The notes: a model not told the origin generated them from the letters alone. 64,000 bases of DNA from Dethiothermospora halolimnae (GCF_037577855.1 NZ_JBAKFX010000004.1:79755-143754), one strand, 5' to 3'; numbered from the stretch's first letter, positions 1-9,226 are shown. Made by a program: numbers and translations.

Positions 1-94
1 ATGATGGCTTTAAAGCCATATAATATATAACAATAATAAAATTATCCTTAGAAATATGGTCATTAGCATAATAGATCTTCTAGCAGAATACCTA

Positions 95-118
95 AGGGCT
101 TCAATGTATTGAAGCCCT
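95..118. repeat. short palindrome (hairpin)
   Basis: AGGGCTTCAA and TTGAAGCCCT form a 10-bp perfect stem around TGTA. The same kind of 'TAGGG...CCCTA' hairpin recurs in other gaps of the window (near 10925, 41640 and 56070), so it is probably a dispersed palindrome. It could also act as a terminator for a gene left of the window. No gene is visible in bases 1-205. Confidence 0.6.
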
Positions 119-207
119 ACAAATAGTATATATTAAGTATTTTTCATAATATAGGGCCACCAGATCTCTGCACCCTGCACTCTGGACCTTGTACTTTACT
201 TGCACGT

Positions 208-241
208 CTAGTTATTGGGGGATTCGTAATCTCCCAACTCT
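208..241. repeat. REP-like hairpin (GGGGGATTCGTAATC family)
   Basis: The segment reads GTTATTGGGGGATTCGTAAT followed by CTCCCAACT, an imperfect palindrome. Close relatives occur near 1090, 14793, 24120-24280, 46695, 52785 and 52858. It overlaps the 3' end of the small minus-strand gene. Confidence 0.7.
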
Positions 242-477
242 TCTTTCCATTCAGCTAAAATATTTTGTGCTGCTGCTATTTTAGCCCTATCTGTTATATC
301 ATTAATTTTACTTCGACCTGTCCAATCATTACCTTCGATTTTATAAAAATTATTAAGCAATGATTTTAGATCATCAATCTTAAAATCTTCATCATTTTCT
401 TTTTGATGTTTCAAATCATTATAGATTTTTTCAAAGATTTCATCATATTTTTGTTGTTCAAATTTTTTTAAAAACAC
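208..477 (-). CDS. small hypothetical protein, possibly membrane-anchored
   Basis: This is a small protein of about 89 aa that I do not recognise. The reading frame is open from an ATG at 507, but a strong ribosome site (AGGAGGG, minus strand, about 484-490) lies inside that longer frame and is correctly spaced from a GTG at 475-477, so I place the start there. With the longer start the N-terminus would be a hydrophobic stretch (LIIIGGICLVF), so membrane anchoring remains possible. The rest is charged and probably helical, with many Lys, Glu and Asp residues and one Trp-Thr-Gly-Arg segment. The stop codon and last residues (ESPNN) lie in a dispersed GGGGGATTCGTAATC hairpin repeat, so the C-terminus may have been altered by that repeat. 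Confidence 0.5.
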   Translation of the reverse strand: MFLKKFEQQKYDEIFEKIYNDLKHQKENDEDFKIDDLKSLLNNFYKIEGNDWTGRSKINDITDRAKIAAAQNILAEWKEELGDYESPNN

Positions 478-673
478 TAAACAAATCCCTCCTATAATAA
501 TTAACATTCATTTCTTACCCCAAAAAAGTGGATTTAAATGTACTTCTAATAAAAATGCGGCATATTAATGGATTTCAATATAAAACACGAACATTAACAA
601 TAAATGTCCTGCAGAACATACATCAATAAGCAAAGTATAACAAAAATATAACAAAAATAATTCATTTTATACG

Positions 674-702
674 TTGACACTTTATAAATAAATTGTTATT
701 AT
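674..702 (+). promoter_or_regulatory. sigma-A promoter of the purine operon
   Basis: TTGACA (674-679), a 17-bp spacer and TATTAT (697-702) match the housekeeping promoter consensus. Transcription would start near 709, just before the guanine aptamer, which fits this being the operon promoter. Confidence 0.8.
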
Positions 703-717
703 TAGTACATAAATAAA

Positions 718-793
718 AGTTACCCATATAGATTTCAGAATATGGCTGAAAAGTTTCTACCAAGGGACCGTAAATTCCTTGACTATGGGTGAA
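718..793 (+). promoter_or_regulatory. guanine riboswitch aptamer (first of tandem pair)
   Basis: The segment has the purine aptamer architecture. The P1 arms are ACCCATA (722-728) and TATGGGT (784-790). A P2 hairpin contains ATATGG, followed by the J2/3 core GTTTCTACC, a P3 hairpin containing ACCGTAAATT, and J3/1 GACTATGGG. The specificity base in J3/1 is C (783), which pairs with guanine; adenine aptamers have U there. It lies directly upstream of a ykkC-type aptamer and the purine operon terminator. Confidence 0.9.
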
Positions 794-890
794 AGTGTAT
801 CTAGGGTTCCGGAGTGTTCCACTCGTCAGGTCCAAGCGATACAAACATTACAGATGTAATGTTACACCTTGGGGATAAAAGCCCGGAAGG
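794..890 (+). promoter_or_regulatory. ykkC subtype 2 riboswitch aptamer, probably PRPP-sensing
   Basis: The ykkC signature is present: CTAGGGTTCCGG, then CAGGTCCAAGCGATA, then the 3' stem with GGGGATAAAAGCCCGG. ykkC subtypes bind guanidine, ppGpp or PRPP. Position in front of purine biosynthesis genes and directly behind a guanine aptamer is the established setting of the PRPP subtype (2b), which turns genes on with PRPP. The 3' side overlaps the terminator stem that follows. The guanidine and ppGpp alternatives are less likely from context alone. Confidence 0.8.
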
Positions 891-936
891 ATAGGTTTCA
901 CTTATAAGTGGAGTCTATCCTTTCGGGCTTTTTTTA
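877..936 (+). terminator. riboswitch-controlled intrinsic terminator before purL
   Basis: The arms AGCCCGGAAGGATAG and CTATCCTTTCGGGCT pair with a single G-U wobble and are followed by a run of seven T. The 5' arm shares AAAAGCCCGG with the aptamer core, so PRPP binding should prevent terminator formation. Confidence 0.9.
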
Positions 937-952
937 TTAAAGAAGAAAGGAC

Positions 953-1200
953 TTAAATTAAAGAATAAATAATAGAGCATAAAGAATAAAGAATTTAAAG
1001 CAGAGAATAAATAATAAATAATAAAGAATAGATAAGGAAACCTTCGAATGAATTCGAAGCTACAAAATTTATTGTTAAGGAAGACCTAGTTGTTGGGGGA
1101 TTCATAATCCCCTAAACTATAACAATCAAATTTTACGAACGAAGTGAGAAAAATAACCACATCTATTCTTTATTCTCTATTCTCTATTATCTAAATAAAA
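953..1200. repeat. composite palindromic intergenic repeat in purL leader
   Basis: The left arm is built of AGAATAAAGAATAGA-like units. The centre holds ACCTTCGAATGAATTCGAAG and a GGGGGATTCATAATCCCC hairpin. The right arm is the complementary TATTCTTTATTCTCTATTCT, so the whole could fold into one long hairpin. It fills the space between the riboswitch terminator and purL, and no gene is visible in it. Related elements lie at 9024, 10840, 12630, 12985, 14396, 43970 and 46245. Confidence 0.8.
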
Positions 1201-1214
1201 GGGGGCGGCGATAT

Positions 1215-4200
1215 ATGGATAAAAGGGTAAGAAGGTTATTTGTTGAAAAGAGGGGTGGTTTTGATGTTGAAGGGGAAAAACTTTATAAGGATTTTAAAGA
1301 TTATTTAAATATAGAGGGATTAAAGAAAGTTAGGGTTATTAATAGATACGATGTTGAAGGAATCTCAGAAGAAGAGTATAAAAAGTCTATAAAAACCATT
1401 TTTTCAGAGCCTAATGTTGATATATTTTATGAAGAAGATATAAAAATAGATGAAAATTCTAAAATATTTGCCTATGAATATTTACCAGGCCAATATGATC
1501 AAAGGGCAGACTCAGCGGCCCAATGTATACAGATTTTAACTCAGAAAGAGAAGCCCATTATAAACTCAGCTAAAGTTATAGTATTAGAGGGGAATATATC
1601 TAATGATGATTTTGTAAAAATAAAAAATTATACTATAAACCCTGTGGACTCAAGGGAGGCAAGTTTAGATAAACCATCTACATTAATAGAGAAATTTGAA
1701 ATACCGGAGGAAGTTATTACATTAGATGGTTTTATAGATAAAGATGAAAAAGGATTAAAACTTTTAAAAGAAGATATGGGCCTTGCTATGAGTTACGAAG
1801 ATTTAAGATTGTGTCAGCAATACTTTAAAGATAAGGAAAAAAGGAATCCAACTATTACAGAAATCAAAGTTATAGACACATATTGGTCTGACCACTGTAG
1901 ACATACCACGTTTTTAACAGAGATTGAAGAGGTTAAGTTTGAAGAAGGGGTCTATAATAAAGCTGTAGAAAGGGCCTTTAAGTCCTATCTAAGTTCTAGG
2001 GATTATGTTTATAAAGATAAGAAAAAAGATATGACTTTAATGGATATAGCCACAATAGAAATGAAGGAACAGAGAAAGAAGGGGATATTAGATAACTTAG
2101 ATATTTCCGATGAAGTTAATGCATGTAGCATAAAGGTGGATGTTGATATAGATGGGGTTAAGGAACCATGGCTTATTATGTTTAAAAATGAAACCCATAA
2201 CCATCCCACAGAAATAGAACCCTTTGGAGGGGCAGCAACCTGTTTAGGGGGAGCTATTAGAGACCCATTATCAGGAAGGTCCTATGTATATCAAGCCATG
2301 AGGGTATCGGGAAGTGGAGATCCCAGAAGGAAACTAACAGAGACATTACCAGGCAAACTTCCCCAAAGAAAAATAACCCAAGGTGCAGCCTTAGGATATA
2401 GCTCCTATGGAAATCAGATAGGTATAGCCACGGGGCATGTTTCAGAAATATATGATGAAGGATATGTTGCTAAAAGAATGGAAATAGGTGCAGTTATAGG
2501 GGCAGCTCCAGAGGAGAATGTTATTAGAAAAGAACCTAAAGATGGAGATGTTGTATTAATAGTAGGGGGAAGAACAGGAAGAGACGGATGTGGTGGTGCC
2601 ACAGGATCATCTAAAATTCATACAGAGGAATCAATAACCAGTTGCGGAGCAGAAGTACAAAAGGGAAATCCCCCCACAGAAAGAAAGATACAAAGACTTT
2701 TTAGAAACTCTAAACTAAGTAAACTTATTAAAAGATGTAATGATTTTGGAGCCGGTGGAGTGGCTGTGGCCATAGGCGAGTTAGCTGATAGTTTAGATAT
2801 TAACTTAGATAAGGTACCTAAAAAGTATAAAGGACTTGATGGAACAGAACTTGCCATATCGGAATCCCAAGAGAGGATGGCAGTTGTTATAGATAAAGAA
2901 AATCTTGATAAATTTAATAGTTACTGTGAAGATGAAAATCTAGAGGTAACTGTTGTAGCTAAGGTTACTTCCACAGGAAGACTTAAGATGAGTTGGAATG
3001 GAAAGGATATATTAGATATTAGTAGAGAATTTCTAGATACAAATGGAGCAAAACAAAAAACAGAAGTATTAGTAGGTGCTCCTGATGAAAATAATAACTA
3101 TCTTGATAGATTACCTAAGATGATAGATAAAGGGAATAGGTGTATAAAGGATTTATGGTTAGAGAATTTACAGGATTTAAACAATGGTAGTCAAAAAGGC
3201 TTGGTAGAAAGATTTGATAGTACCATAGGAGGTAATACTGTACTAATGCCCTTTGGTGGAGAATATGAACTGACACCAACGGAGGGAATGGTTGCAAAGG
3301 TTCCAGTTTTAAATGGAGATACCAATACCTGTACAATTATGAGCCATGGTTTTGATCCTAAACTATCAAAATGGAGTCCATTTTATGGAGGGGTTTATTC
3401 AGTTGTTCATTCCATAGCTAAAGTTGTAGCTATGGGGGGAGATTATAGTAATGTAAGACTTACGTTACAAGAGTATTTTGAAAAGCTAGGAAAGGATAAA
3501 AGTAAATGGGGAAAACCCTTTAGCGCCCTTTTAGGTGCATTTGAAGCTCAAAAAGAACTTGATATTCCAGCTATTGGGGGAAAAGATAGTATGTCGGGAA
3601 CATTTAAAGACATACATGTACCACCAACTCTAGTAAGTTTTGCAGTGGGAATAGGAAATGTGGAAGATATAATATCCCCAGAGTTTAAAGGGATAAATAA
3701 TAATGTGGTCCTTATAACTATGGATAAAAGGGACGATGGAATGCCAAACTTTGATACTTTAAAGAAAAACTTTAAGGTAATCCATAAAGCTATTATAAAT
3801 AAGAATGTTATATCAGCCCATACTGTGGGATATGGTGGAATGGCTTCAGCCATTAGCAAAATGACCTTTGGTAATAAAATAGGTGTTAACTTTGATAAAG
3901 ATATGGATGTTAGTAGATTATTTAAGCCAGATTATGGTTCTATCATATTAGAAGTTAATAATAATGAAGACTTAGAGGATATATTTACTGATATAGATTA
4001 TGTTAACTTAGGAAAAACAAATAATGAAAAGACTATAAACATTAATAATGAAAGAATAGATATAGATTTAGCTATTGATACTTGGTTAAAACCTTTAGAT
4101 GGAATATTTAAACTAAATAATGAAAAAATTGATGATAAAGAAAAGATTATATATAAGGGAAAAGAGACTAAGAAAATAAAGTCTAAAATAAATATAGCAA

Positions 4201-4964
4201 AGCCAAGGGTATTTATTCCAGTTTTCCCAGGAACAAATTGCGAATATGATACTGAAAAGGCATTTAAAGTTGCCGGCGGTGCTGTGGATAGCTTTGTATT
4301 TAAAAACTTAACAGGAAATAACATAGAGGAATCAATAAATATGATGGTGAAAAAAATAAATAACTCCCAAATAATCGCATTACCAGGGGGCTTTAGTGCA
4401 GGGGATGAACCCGATGGATCTGGTAAATTTATTGCCACAGTATTTAGAAATCCAAGGATAAAAGAGGCGGTTATGGATTTATTAAATAATAGGGATGGAC
4501 TTATCCTCGGAATTTGTAATGGATTTCAAGCCCTTATAAAACTTGGTTTAGTTCCCTTTGGGGAGATAAGGGATTTAGAGAGGGATGCACCGGCATTAAC
4601 CTTTAATAAAATAGGTAGACATATTTCTTCTATAGCAAAAACTAAGATTGTATCAAATAAATCTCCTTGGTTAAGTAAAGTATCCGTTGGGGATATCCAT
4701 ACTATACCAATATCCCACGGCGAGGGAAGATTTATGGCCAATGAAAAATATATAGAAAAGATGAAAGCAAATGGACAGATTGCAACCCAATATGCCAGTC
4801 ATAATCCCAATGGTTCTGTATATGCCATAGAAGGTATTACCAGTCCCGATGGTAGGGTATTTGGGAAAATGGCACATTCAGAAAGAAGGGGTAACTTATA
4901 TAGAAATATCCCAGGGAACAATGATCAGAAGATATTTGAAGCAGGAATAGAGTACTATAAATAA
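1215..4964 (+). CDS. purL: phosphoribosylformylglycinamidine synthase, one-chain type
   Basis: This enzyme converts FGAR, ATP and glutamine to FGAM, the fourth step of purine synthesis. At 1249 aa it is the fused form in which PurS-, PurL- and PurQ-like parts are one chain. The ATP/substrate region carries YWSDHCRHTTF and KNETHNHPTEIEPFGG. The C-terminal glutamine amidotransferase domain has the nucleophile Cys1101 in LGICNGFQ and the His1221/Glu1223 pair in MAHSERRG. It is the first gene of the operon, behind the tandem riboswitch, and its ATG follows a G-rich ribosome site (GGGGGCGGCG). Unlike Bacillus, no separate purS or purQ is needed or seen. Nothing is broken. Confidence 0.96.
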   Translation: MDKRVRRLFVEKRGGFDVEGEKLYKDFKDYLNIEGLKKVRVINRYDVEGISEEEYKKSIKTIFSEPNVDIFYEEDIKIDENSKIFAYEYLPGQYDQRADSAAQCIQILTQKEKPIINSAKVIVLEGNISNDDFVKIKNYTINPVDSREASLDKPSTLIEKFEIPEEVITLDGFIDKDEKGLKLLKEDMGLAMSYEDLRLCQQYFKDKEKRNPTITEIKVIDTYWSDHCRHTTFLTEIEEVKFEEGVYNKAVERAFKSYLSSRDYVYKDKKKDMTLMDIATIEMKEQRKKGILDNLDISDEVNACSIKVDVDIDGVKEPWLIMFKNETHNHPTEIEPFGGAATCLGGAIRDPLSGRSYVYQAMRVSGSGDPRRKLTETLPGKLPQRKITQGAALGYSSYGNQIGIATGHVSEIYDEGYVAKRMEIGAVIGAAPEENVIRKEPKDGDVVLIVGGRTGRDGCGGATGSSKIHTEESITSCGAEVQKGNPPTERKIQRLFRNSKLSKLIKRCNDFGAGGVAVAIGELADSLDINLDKVPKKYKGLDGTELAISESQERMAVVIDKENLDKFNSYCEDENLEVTVVAKVTSTGRLKMSWNGKDILDISREFLDTNGAKQKTEVLVGAPDENNNYLDRLPKMIDKGNRCIKDLWLENLQDLNNGSQKGLVERFDSTIGGNTVLMPFGGEYELTPTEGMVAKVPVLNGDTNTCTIMSHGFDPKLSKWSPFYGGVYSVVHSIAKVVAMGGDYSNVRLTLQEYFEKLGKDKSKWGKPFSALLGAFEAQKELDIPAIGGKDSMSGTFKDIHVPPTLVSFAVGIGNVEDIISPEFKGINNNVVLITMDKRDDGMPNFDTLKKNFKVIHKAIINKNVISAHTVGYGGMASAISKMTFGNKIGVNFDKDMDVSRLFKPDYGSIILEVNNNEDLEDIFTDIDYVNLGKTNNEKTININNERIDIDLAIDTWLKPLDGIFKLNNEKIDDKEKIIYKGKETKKIKSKINIAKPRVFIPVFPGTNCEYDTEKAFKVAGGAVDSFVFKNLTGNNIEESINMMVKKINNSQIIALPGGFSAGDEPDGSGKFIATVFRNPRIKEAVMDLLNNRDGLILGICNGFQALIKLGLVPFGEIRDLERDAPALTFNKIGRHISSIAKTKIVSNKSPWLSKVSVGDIHTIPISHGEGRFMANEKYIEKMKANGQIATQYASHNPNGSVYAIEGITSPDGRVFGKMAHSERRGNLYRNIPGNNDQKIFEAGIEYYK

Positions 4965-4967
4965 TAC

Positions 4968-5162
4968 TCACAGCATATTGACAAAGTAAGCAAAAATGTC
5001 CGCCAGTCCTCGGATTTGGAAAATATATAGAAACGGTCGAAAATAGAATTCCAAACTCCCTACGGTCAAACAGTGGAATTCTAACGATTTTCTCCCTTAT
5101 TCTATATTTTCACAAATCCTGCGGGATGGCTCCCATTTTTCCTTACTTTGTCCGAATATAAT
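4968..5162. repeat. long inverted repeat between purL and purK
   Basis: The left arm begins GACAAAGTAAGCAAAAATG and continues through GGATTTGGAAAATATATAGAA. The right arm, from TTCTATATTTTCACAAATCC to CATTTTTCCTTACTTTGTC, is its approximate reverse complement over about 50 bp. The centre holds a second small palindrome (AGAATTCC...GGAATTCT). It has no coding frame and looks like a small non-autonomous repeat distinct from the AGAATAAAG family. It may insulate or fold in the purL-purK mRNA. Confidence 0.75.
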
Positions 5163-5255
5163 AGAGTATTATAAATGAATTCAAAGGAAATAGACCTAGA
5201 TGATATAGAGGGGAATTCATTCCCCGGTATAATAATATGGATAAGGGGTGATTAT

Positions 5256-6407
5256 GTGAATCCAAGGGCTATTAAGATAGGTATAATTGGTGGGGGTCAA
5301 CTGGGTAAGATGTTAATACAGGAAGCAAAGAAAATGGATTTTACGGTTATAGTTTTAGATCCATCTAAAAATTCTCCCTGTAAGAAGATAGCTGATAAGC
5401 ATATAGAAGGGGATCTTCATGATGAAGATAAAATAAAAGAACTTGTGAAAAAATGTGACGTTACAACCTTTGAGATAGAAAATATTAATACTGAAGTATT
5501 ATCAAAACTGGAGGATAAAGGTCATAAAATATTTCCATCTCCTAAGATATTAGAAATCATAAAGGATAAATCTAAGCAAAAAGAATTTTTAGATAAAAAC
5601 AATATACCCACATCTAAATGGGAACGAATAACCCATATAGAAAAGACAGCCAATAACTTAGGTATGCCCTTTGTACAGAAAGCATGTTGTGGGGGATATG
5701 ACGGCAGAGGGGTTCAAGTTATTAATGGCCAGGATGATTTTAAGAATTCCTTAAAAGGGGATAGCTTTGGGGAAAAATATGTAGACTTTAAAAAGGAACT
5801 GGCGGTTATGGTTTCAAGGAATATCAATGGAGATATAAAATCTTTTCCCGTGGTGGAAATGGATTTTAATCATGGAGAAAATATTTGCGATACAATAATT
5901 GCCCCGGCTAAGGTTTCCAAGGATATAGAAAAAAGGGCTAAAAAGCTGGCTTTGGAATGTATAAAGGCCTTTGATGGTATAGGGGTATTTGGAGTTGAAA
6001 TGTTTTTAACTAAAAATGATGAAATACTTATAAACGAAATAGCACCTAGGGTCCATAACTCGGGACACTATACAATAGAGTCCTGCACTACATCTCAATT
6101 TGAACAACATATTAGATGTATTTGTGGATTACCATTGGGGTCTACAGAATTAATATTGCCATCTGTAGTAACCAATATATTAGGAGAAGAAAATCAATAT
6201 GGAGAGCCCTATTATAAGGGAATGACCGAAGCCCTTGAAATCCCAGGGGTAAATGTTCATATATATGGCAAAAGTGAAGTTAAACCCTTTAGGAAAATGG
6301 GCCATGTAACAGTTGTAGATAAAGATAGGGAGAGGGCCATAAAGAAGTCTAATGATGTGAAGAACATATTAAAAGCTATTAGTAAAAAGGGGGCTAATAA
6401 TGAATAA
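5256..6407 (+). CDS. purK: N5-carboxyaminoimidazole ribonucleotide synthase
   Basis: PurK uses ATP and bicarbonate to turn AIR into N5-CAIR, working with PurE encoded next. The protein is an ATP-grasp enzyme of 383 aa. The N-terminal fold starts KIGIIGGGQLGKM, and the ATP-grasp centre includes QKACCGGYDGRGVQV and the metal-binding stretch EIAPRVHNSGHYT. The frame is open upstream to 5175, but I prefer the GTG at 5256. It is preceded by AAGGGGTG at good spacing, and the family begins just before the GGGQLG loop. The stop overlaps the purE start by 8 bases, indicating coupled translation. Confidence 0.93.
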   Translation: MNPRAIKIGIIGGGQLGKMLIQEAKKMDFTVIVLDPSKNSPCKKIADKHIEGDLHDEDKIKELVKKCDVTTFEIENINTEVLSKLEDKGHKIFPSPKILEIIKDKSKQKEFLDKNNIPTSKWERITHIEKTANNLGMPFVQKACCGGYDGRGVQVINGQDDFKNSLKGDSFGEKYVDFKKELAVMVSRNINGDIKSFPVVEMDFNHGENICDTIIAPAKVSKDIEKRAKKLALECIKAFDGIGVFGVEMFLTKNDEILINEIAPRVHNSGHYTIESCTTSQFEQHIRCICGLPLGSTELILPSVVTNILGEENQYGEPYYKGMTEALEIPGVNVHIYGKSEVKPFRKMGHVTVVDKDRERAIKKSNDVKNILKAISKKGANNE

Positions 6408-6924
6408 TAAATCAGTAGGTATAATAATGGGAAGTGATTCAGATTTACCTGTAATGCAGGAAGGAGCAAAGATATTAGATGATTTAGGAATAAATTATGA
6501 GTTAACAGTAGTTTCGGCCCATAGGACCCCAGAGAGATTAGTAGACTATGGAAAAACAGCAAGGGATAGGGGACTTGATGTTATTATAGCTGGGGCAGGG
6601 GGAGCAGCCCACCTTCCTGGGATGATAGCCTCTCTTTGTGAGATTCCTGTAATAGGGGTACCTATAAAGACATCTTCATTAAGTGGATTAGATTCCTTAC
6701 TTTCGATTGTACAAATGCCCGGAGGAATTCCTGTGGCAACGGTTGCTATAAATGGAGCTAAAAATGCCGGAATTTTAGCTGCAGAAATGATCGGTATTAA
6801 AGATAACAGTGTAAGGGATAAGGTAGCAGAGTATAAAAAGGGATTAAGAAAAAAGGTTGAGGATATTGCTGATAAAGTAGAAGTTATGGGGTATGAAGAG
6901 TATTTAAAAGGGGGTAAAGCTTAA
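6400..6924 (+). CDS. purE: N5-CAIR mutase, class I
   Basis: PurE rearranges N5-CAIR to CAIR. The 174-aa length and the N-terminal signature GIIMGSDSDLPVM, with SAHRTPERL downstream, are those of class I PurE, which needs PurK. This matches the neighbouring gene. A central glycine-rich stretch (AGAGGAAHLPGM) and the PVIGVP segment complete the fold. It overlaps purK by 8 bases and is separated from purC by a single base. Its ribosome site (AAAGGGGG) lies within purK. Confidence 0.96.
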   Translation: MNNKSVGIIMGSDSDLPVMQEGAKILDDLGINYELTVVSAHRTPERLVDYGKTARDRGLDVIIAGAGGAAHLPGMIASLCEIPVIGVPIKTSSLSGLDSLLSIVQMPGGIPVATVAINGAKNAGILAAEMIGIKDNSVRDKVAEYKKGLRKKVEDIADKVEVMGYEEYLKGGKA

Positions 6925-6925
6925 A

Positions 6926-7630
6926 ATGAAAAGGGAAATGGTTTATGAGGGAAAGGCTAAAAAAGTTTTTAGAACTGATAATGGTGATAAATATATAGTT
7001 GAATATAAGGATGATGCAACGGCTTTTAATGGTGTGAAAAAGGGGACAATAGAAAAAAAGGGTATAATAAATAATAAAATGTCAGCTATACTGTTCTCTT
7101 TATTAGAAAAAGAAGGGATACCTACCCATTTTGAAGAACTTCTTGGAGAAAGGGAAATGCTTGTTAAATCGGTGGAAATAGTACCCCTAGAGGTTATTGC
7201 AAGAAATATTGCCGCTGGGTCATTGGCAAAAAGGTTAGGTTTAGAAGAGGGAACTAAAATGGACTCCACAGTTCTTGAATTTTGTTATAAAAAGGATGAA
7301 CTAGGTGACCCAATGATTAATGAATATCATATAGAGGCAATAAATCTTGCAACTAAAGAGCAGGTAGAGACAATAAAAGACTATTCATTAAAAATTAATG
7401 ATATACTTTGTAAGTTTTTTGATGAAAGAAATATAAAGCTTGTTGACTTTAAATTGGAGTTTGGAATTCATAAAGGGGAAATCATCTTAGCCGATGAGAT
7501 TTCACCGGATACCTGTAGATTATGGGATAAAAAAAGTGATAAGAAACTAGATAAGGATAGATTTAGAAGGGATCTAGGAGATGTAGAAGAGGTATATGAA
7601 GAGGTATTAAATAGACTAGAAAATAATTAG
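6926..7630 (+). CDS. purC: SAICAR synthetase
   Basis: PurC joins CAIR and aspartate using ATP to form SAICAR. The 234-aa protein begins MKREMVYEGKAKKVF, the family start. It contains PLEVIARNIAAGSLAKR and the DEISPDTCRLWD motif that binds ATP and metal. It lies one base after purE with its ribosome site (AAAAGGGGG) inside that gene. The next pathway enzyme, PurB, is not encoded in this window. Confidence 0.96.
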   Translation: MKREMVYEGKAKKVFRTDNGDKYIVEYKDDATAFNGVKKGTIEKKGIINNKMSAILFSLLEKEGIPTHFEELLGEREMLVKSVEIVPLEVIARNIAAGSLAKRLGLEEGTKMDSTVLEFCYKKDELGDPMINEYHIEAINLATKEQVETIKDYSLKINDILCKFFDERNIKLVDFKLEFGIHKGEIILADEISPDTCRLWDKKSDKKLDKDRFRRDLGDVEEVYEEVLNRLENN

Positions 7631-7644
7631 AAGGGAGGGTCCAT

Positions 7645-9033
7645 ATGTACCAAGGAATAGAGCTTGATAAACTAAAGGAAGAATGTGGTGTTATTGGTAT
7701 ATATACAGAAGATAGTAATATTACCAATATGTTATGCTTTGGACTTTTAGCCCTTCAACATAGGGGTCAAGAAAGTGCCGGAGTAGCTGTAGCTAAGGAT
7801 GGAGAAATAGATTACCACAAGGATATGGGACTTGTAACTGAAGTCTTTGATGATGATACTATAGAGTCATTAAATGGGAATATCGGTATAGGTCATGTAA
7901 GATACTCAACAACTGGGGAAAGTTATGCATATAATGCCCAACCCCTTGTTGTTCAATATAGAAAGGGTTCCTTTGCCTTAGCCCATAATGGAAATCTTGT
8001 AAATGCCGACACCATAAGGGATATGTTGGAAGAGGATGGCGTAGTATTTCAAACATCCATTGATAGTGAAGTTATTGCAAATTTAATAGCAAGGTATCAC
8101 AAATTCGGAATAGAAAAGGCCATAAGAAAGGTTATGGAGATCCTAAAGGGTGCATTCGCCCTTTCTGTTATGACCGAAGATAAATTAATAGGAGTAAGGG
8201 ATCCCCATGGATTGAGACCCCTATGTTTAGGTAAAATTGATGATGGATATGTTCTTGCTTCAGAAAGTTGTGCCCTAGATACCATAGGTGCAGAATTAGT
8301 AAGGGATATTGAACCGGGAGAAATAGTAGTAATAGATAAAAACGGAGTAAAGAGTATCCCATCAAATAAATGGTGTAAAAAAAATATGTGTATATTTGAA
8401 CTTATATACTTTTCAAGACCCGATAGTGTGTTAGACGATATTAATATATATAATTTCCGTAAAAGAACAGGAAAGGTACTTGCAAAGGAATATCCAGTAG
8501 ATGCCGATGTTGTTATATCCGTTCCCGATTCAGGAAATGCCGCAGCCATAGGATTTTCAGAAGGGTCTGGGATACCCTATGCTGAGGGGCTTATAAAAAA
8601 TAGATATGTGGGAAGAACATTTATACAACCAAGCCAGGAACTAAGGGAACAGGGAGTAAGGCTTAAATTAAATGTATTAAAGGAAAATATAGAAGGGAAA
8701 AGGGTGGTCCTAGTGGACGACTCCATAGTAAGGGGTACCACAAGTAGAAGAATAGTAAATATGCTAAAAAAGGCTGGTGCTAAAGAAGTACATGTAAGGG
8801 TAAGCTCTCCTCCTGTTAAATACTCCTGCTACTTTGGTATAGACACACCAAATAGACAACACCTAATCGGAGCAGTTAAACCGGTAGAGGAAATAAAAGA
8901 TATGATAAACGCCGATAGTCTAGGTTATATATCAATAAAAGGTTTAATTGAGTCAACTGGAAGGGAAGAAGGATATTGTTTAGCCTGTTTCAATGGAGAC
9001 TATCCCATGGAAGTTCCGAAAAACAAAGAATAA
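7645..9033 (+). CDS. purF: amidophosphoribosyltransferase
   Basis: PurF makes phosphoribosylamine from PRPP and glutamine, the committed step, and is the main allosteric target of AMP/GMP. The N-terminus has a 13-residue propeptide before Cys14 in EECGVIGIY, which becomes the N-terminal nucleophile. The PRPP loop is VVLVDDSIVRGTTSR. Cysteines for the Bacillus-type [4Fe-4S] cluster are visible (KWCKKNMC, SCYFG and GYCLACF), so it is the Fe-S oxygen-sensitive class. The start follows AAGGGAGGG. The final residues (PKNKE) and the stop codon lie in the adjoining AAAGAATAAAGAAT repeat. Confidence 0.96.
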   Translation: MYQGIELDKLKEECGVIGIYTEDSNITNMLCFGLLALQHRGQESAGVAVAKDGEIDYHKDMGLVTEVFDDDTIESLNGNIGIGHVRYSTTGESYAYNAQPLVVQYRKGSFALAHNGNLVNADTIRDMLEEDGVVFQTSIDSEVIANLIARYHKFGIEKAIRKVMEILKGAFALSVMTEDKLIGVRDPHGLRPLCLGKIDDGYVLASESCALDTIGAELVRDIEPGEIVVIDKNGVKSIPSNKWCKKNMCIFELIYFSRPDSVLDDINIYNFRKRTGKVLAKEYPVDADVVISVPDSGNAAAIGFSEGSGIPYAEGLIKNRYVGRTFIQPSQELREQGVRLKLNVLKENIEGKRVVLVDDSIVRGTTSRRIVNMLKKAGAKEVHVRVSSPPVKYSCYFGIDTPNRQHLIGAVKPVEEIKDMINADSLGYISIKGLIESTGREEGYCLACFNGDYPMEVPKNKE

Positions 9034-9216
9034 AGAATAGAGAATAAAGAACTCAAAGGAAAGAATAAAGAATAAAGAATAGAGAATAAAGAATAAATAA
9101 GGAGATTTTACTCCCGATGGTCGCAAAATTTACTTATAATAAAAACAAAGTGGCCTCTGGCCACTTTGCACCATATCTATTCTCTATTCTTTATTCTCTA
9201 TTATCTAAATAAAAGG
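9024..9216. repeat. composite palindromic intergenic repeat
   Basis: AGAATAAAGAATAGAGAAT-type units form the left arm. The core contains TTTTACTCCCGATGGTCGC and the inner hairpin CAAAGTGGCC...GGCCACTTTG. The right arm is TATTCTCTATTCTTTATTCT. The left arm begins within the purF coding end and the right arm ends at the purM ribosome site. No gene is present. Confidence 0.8.
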
Positions 9217-9226
9217 GGGTAATATT

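Noticed and set aside
662..844. 60-aa open frame on the minus strand
   Set aside because: It lies exactly over the guanine/PRPP aptamers on the other strand and has no ribosome site; it is a shadow of the structured RNA.
5175..5255. Longer N-terminus for purK
   Set aside because: The extra residues run through low-quality sequence after the inverted repeat, and the GTG at 5256 has the better ribosome site and matches the family start.
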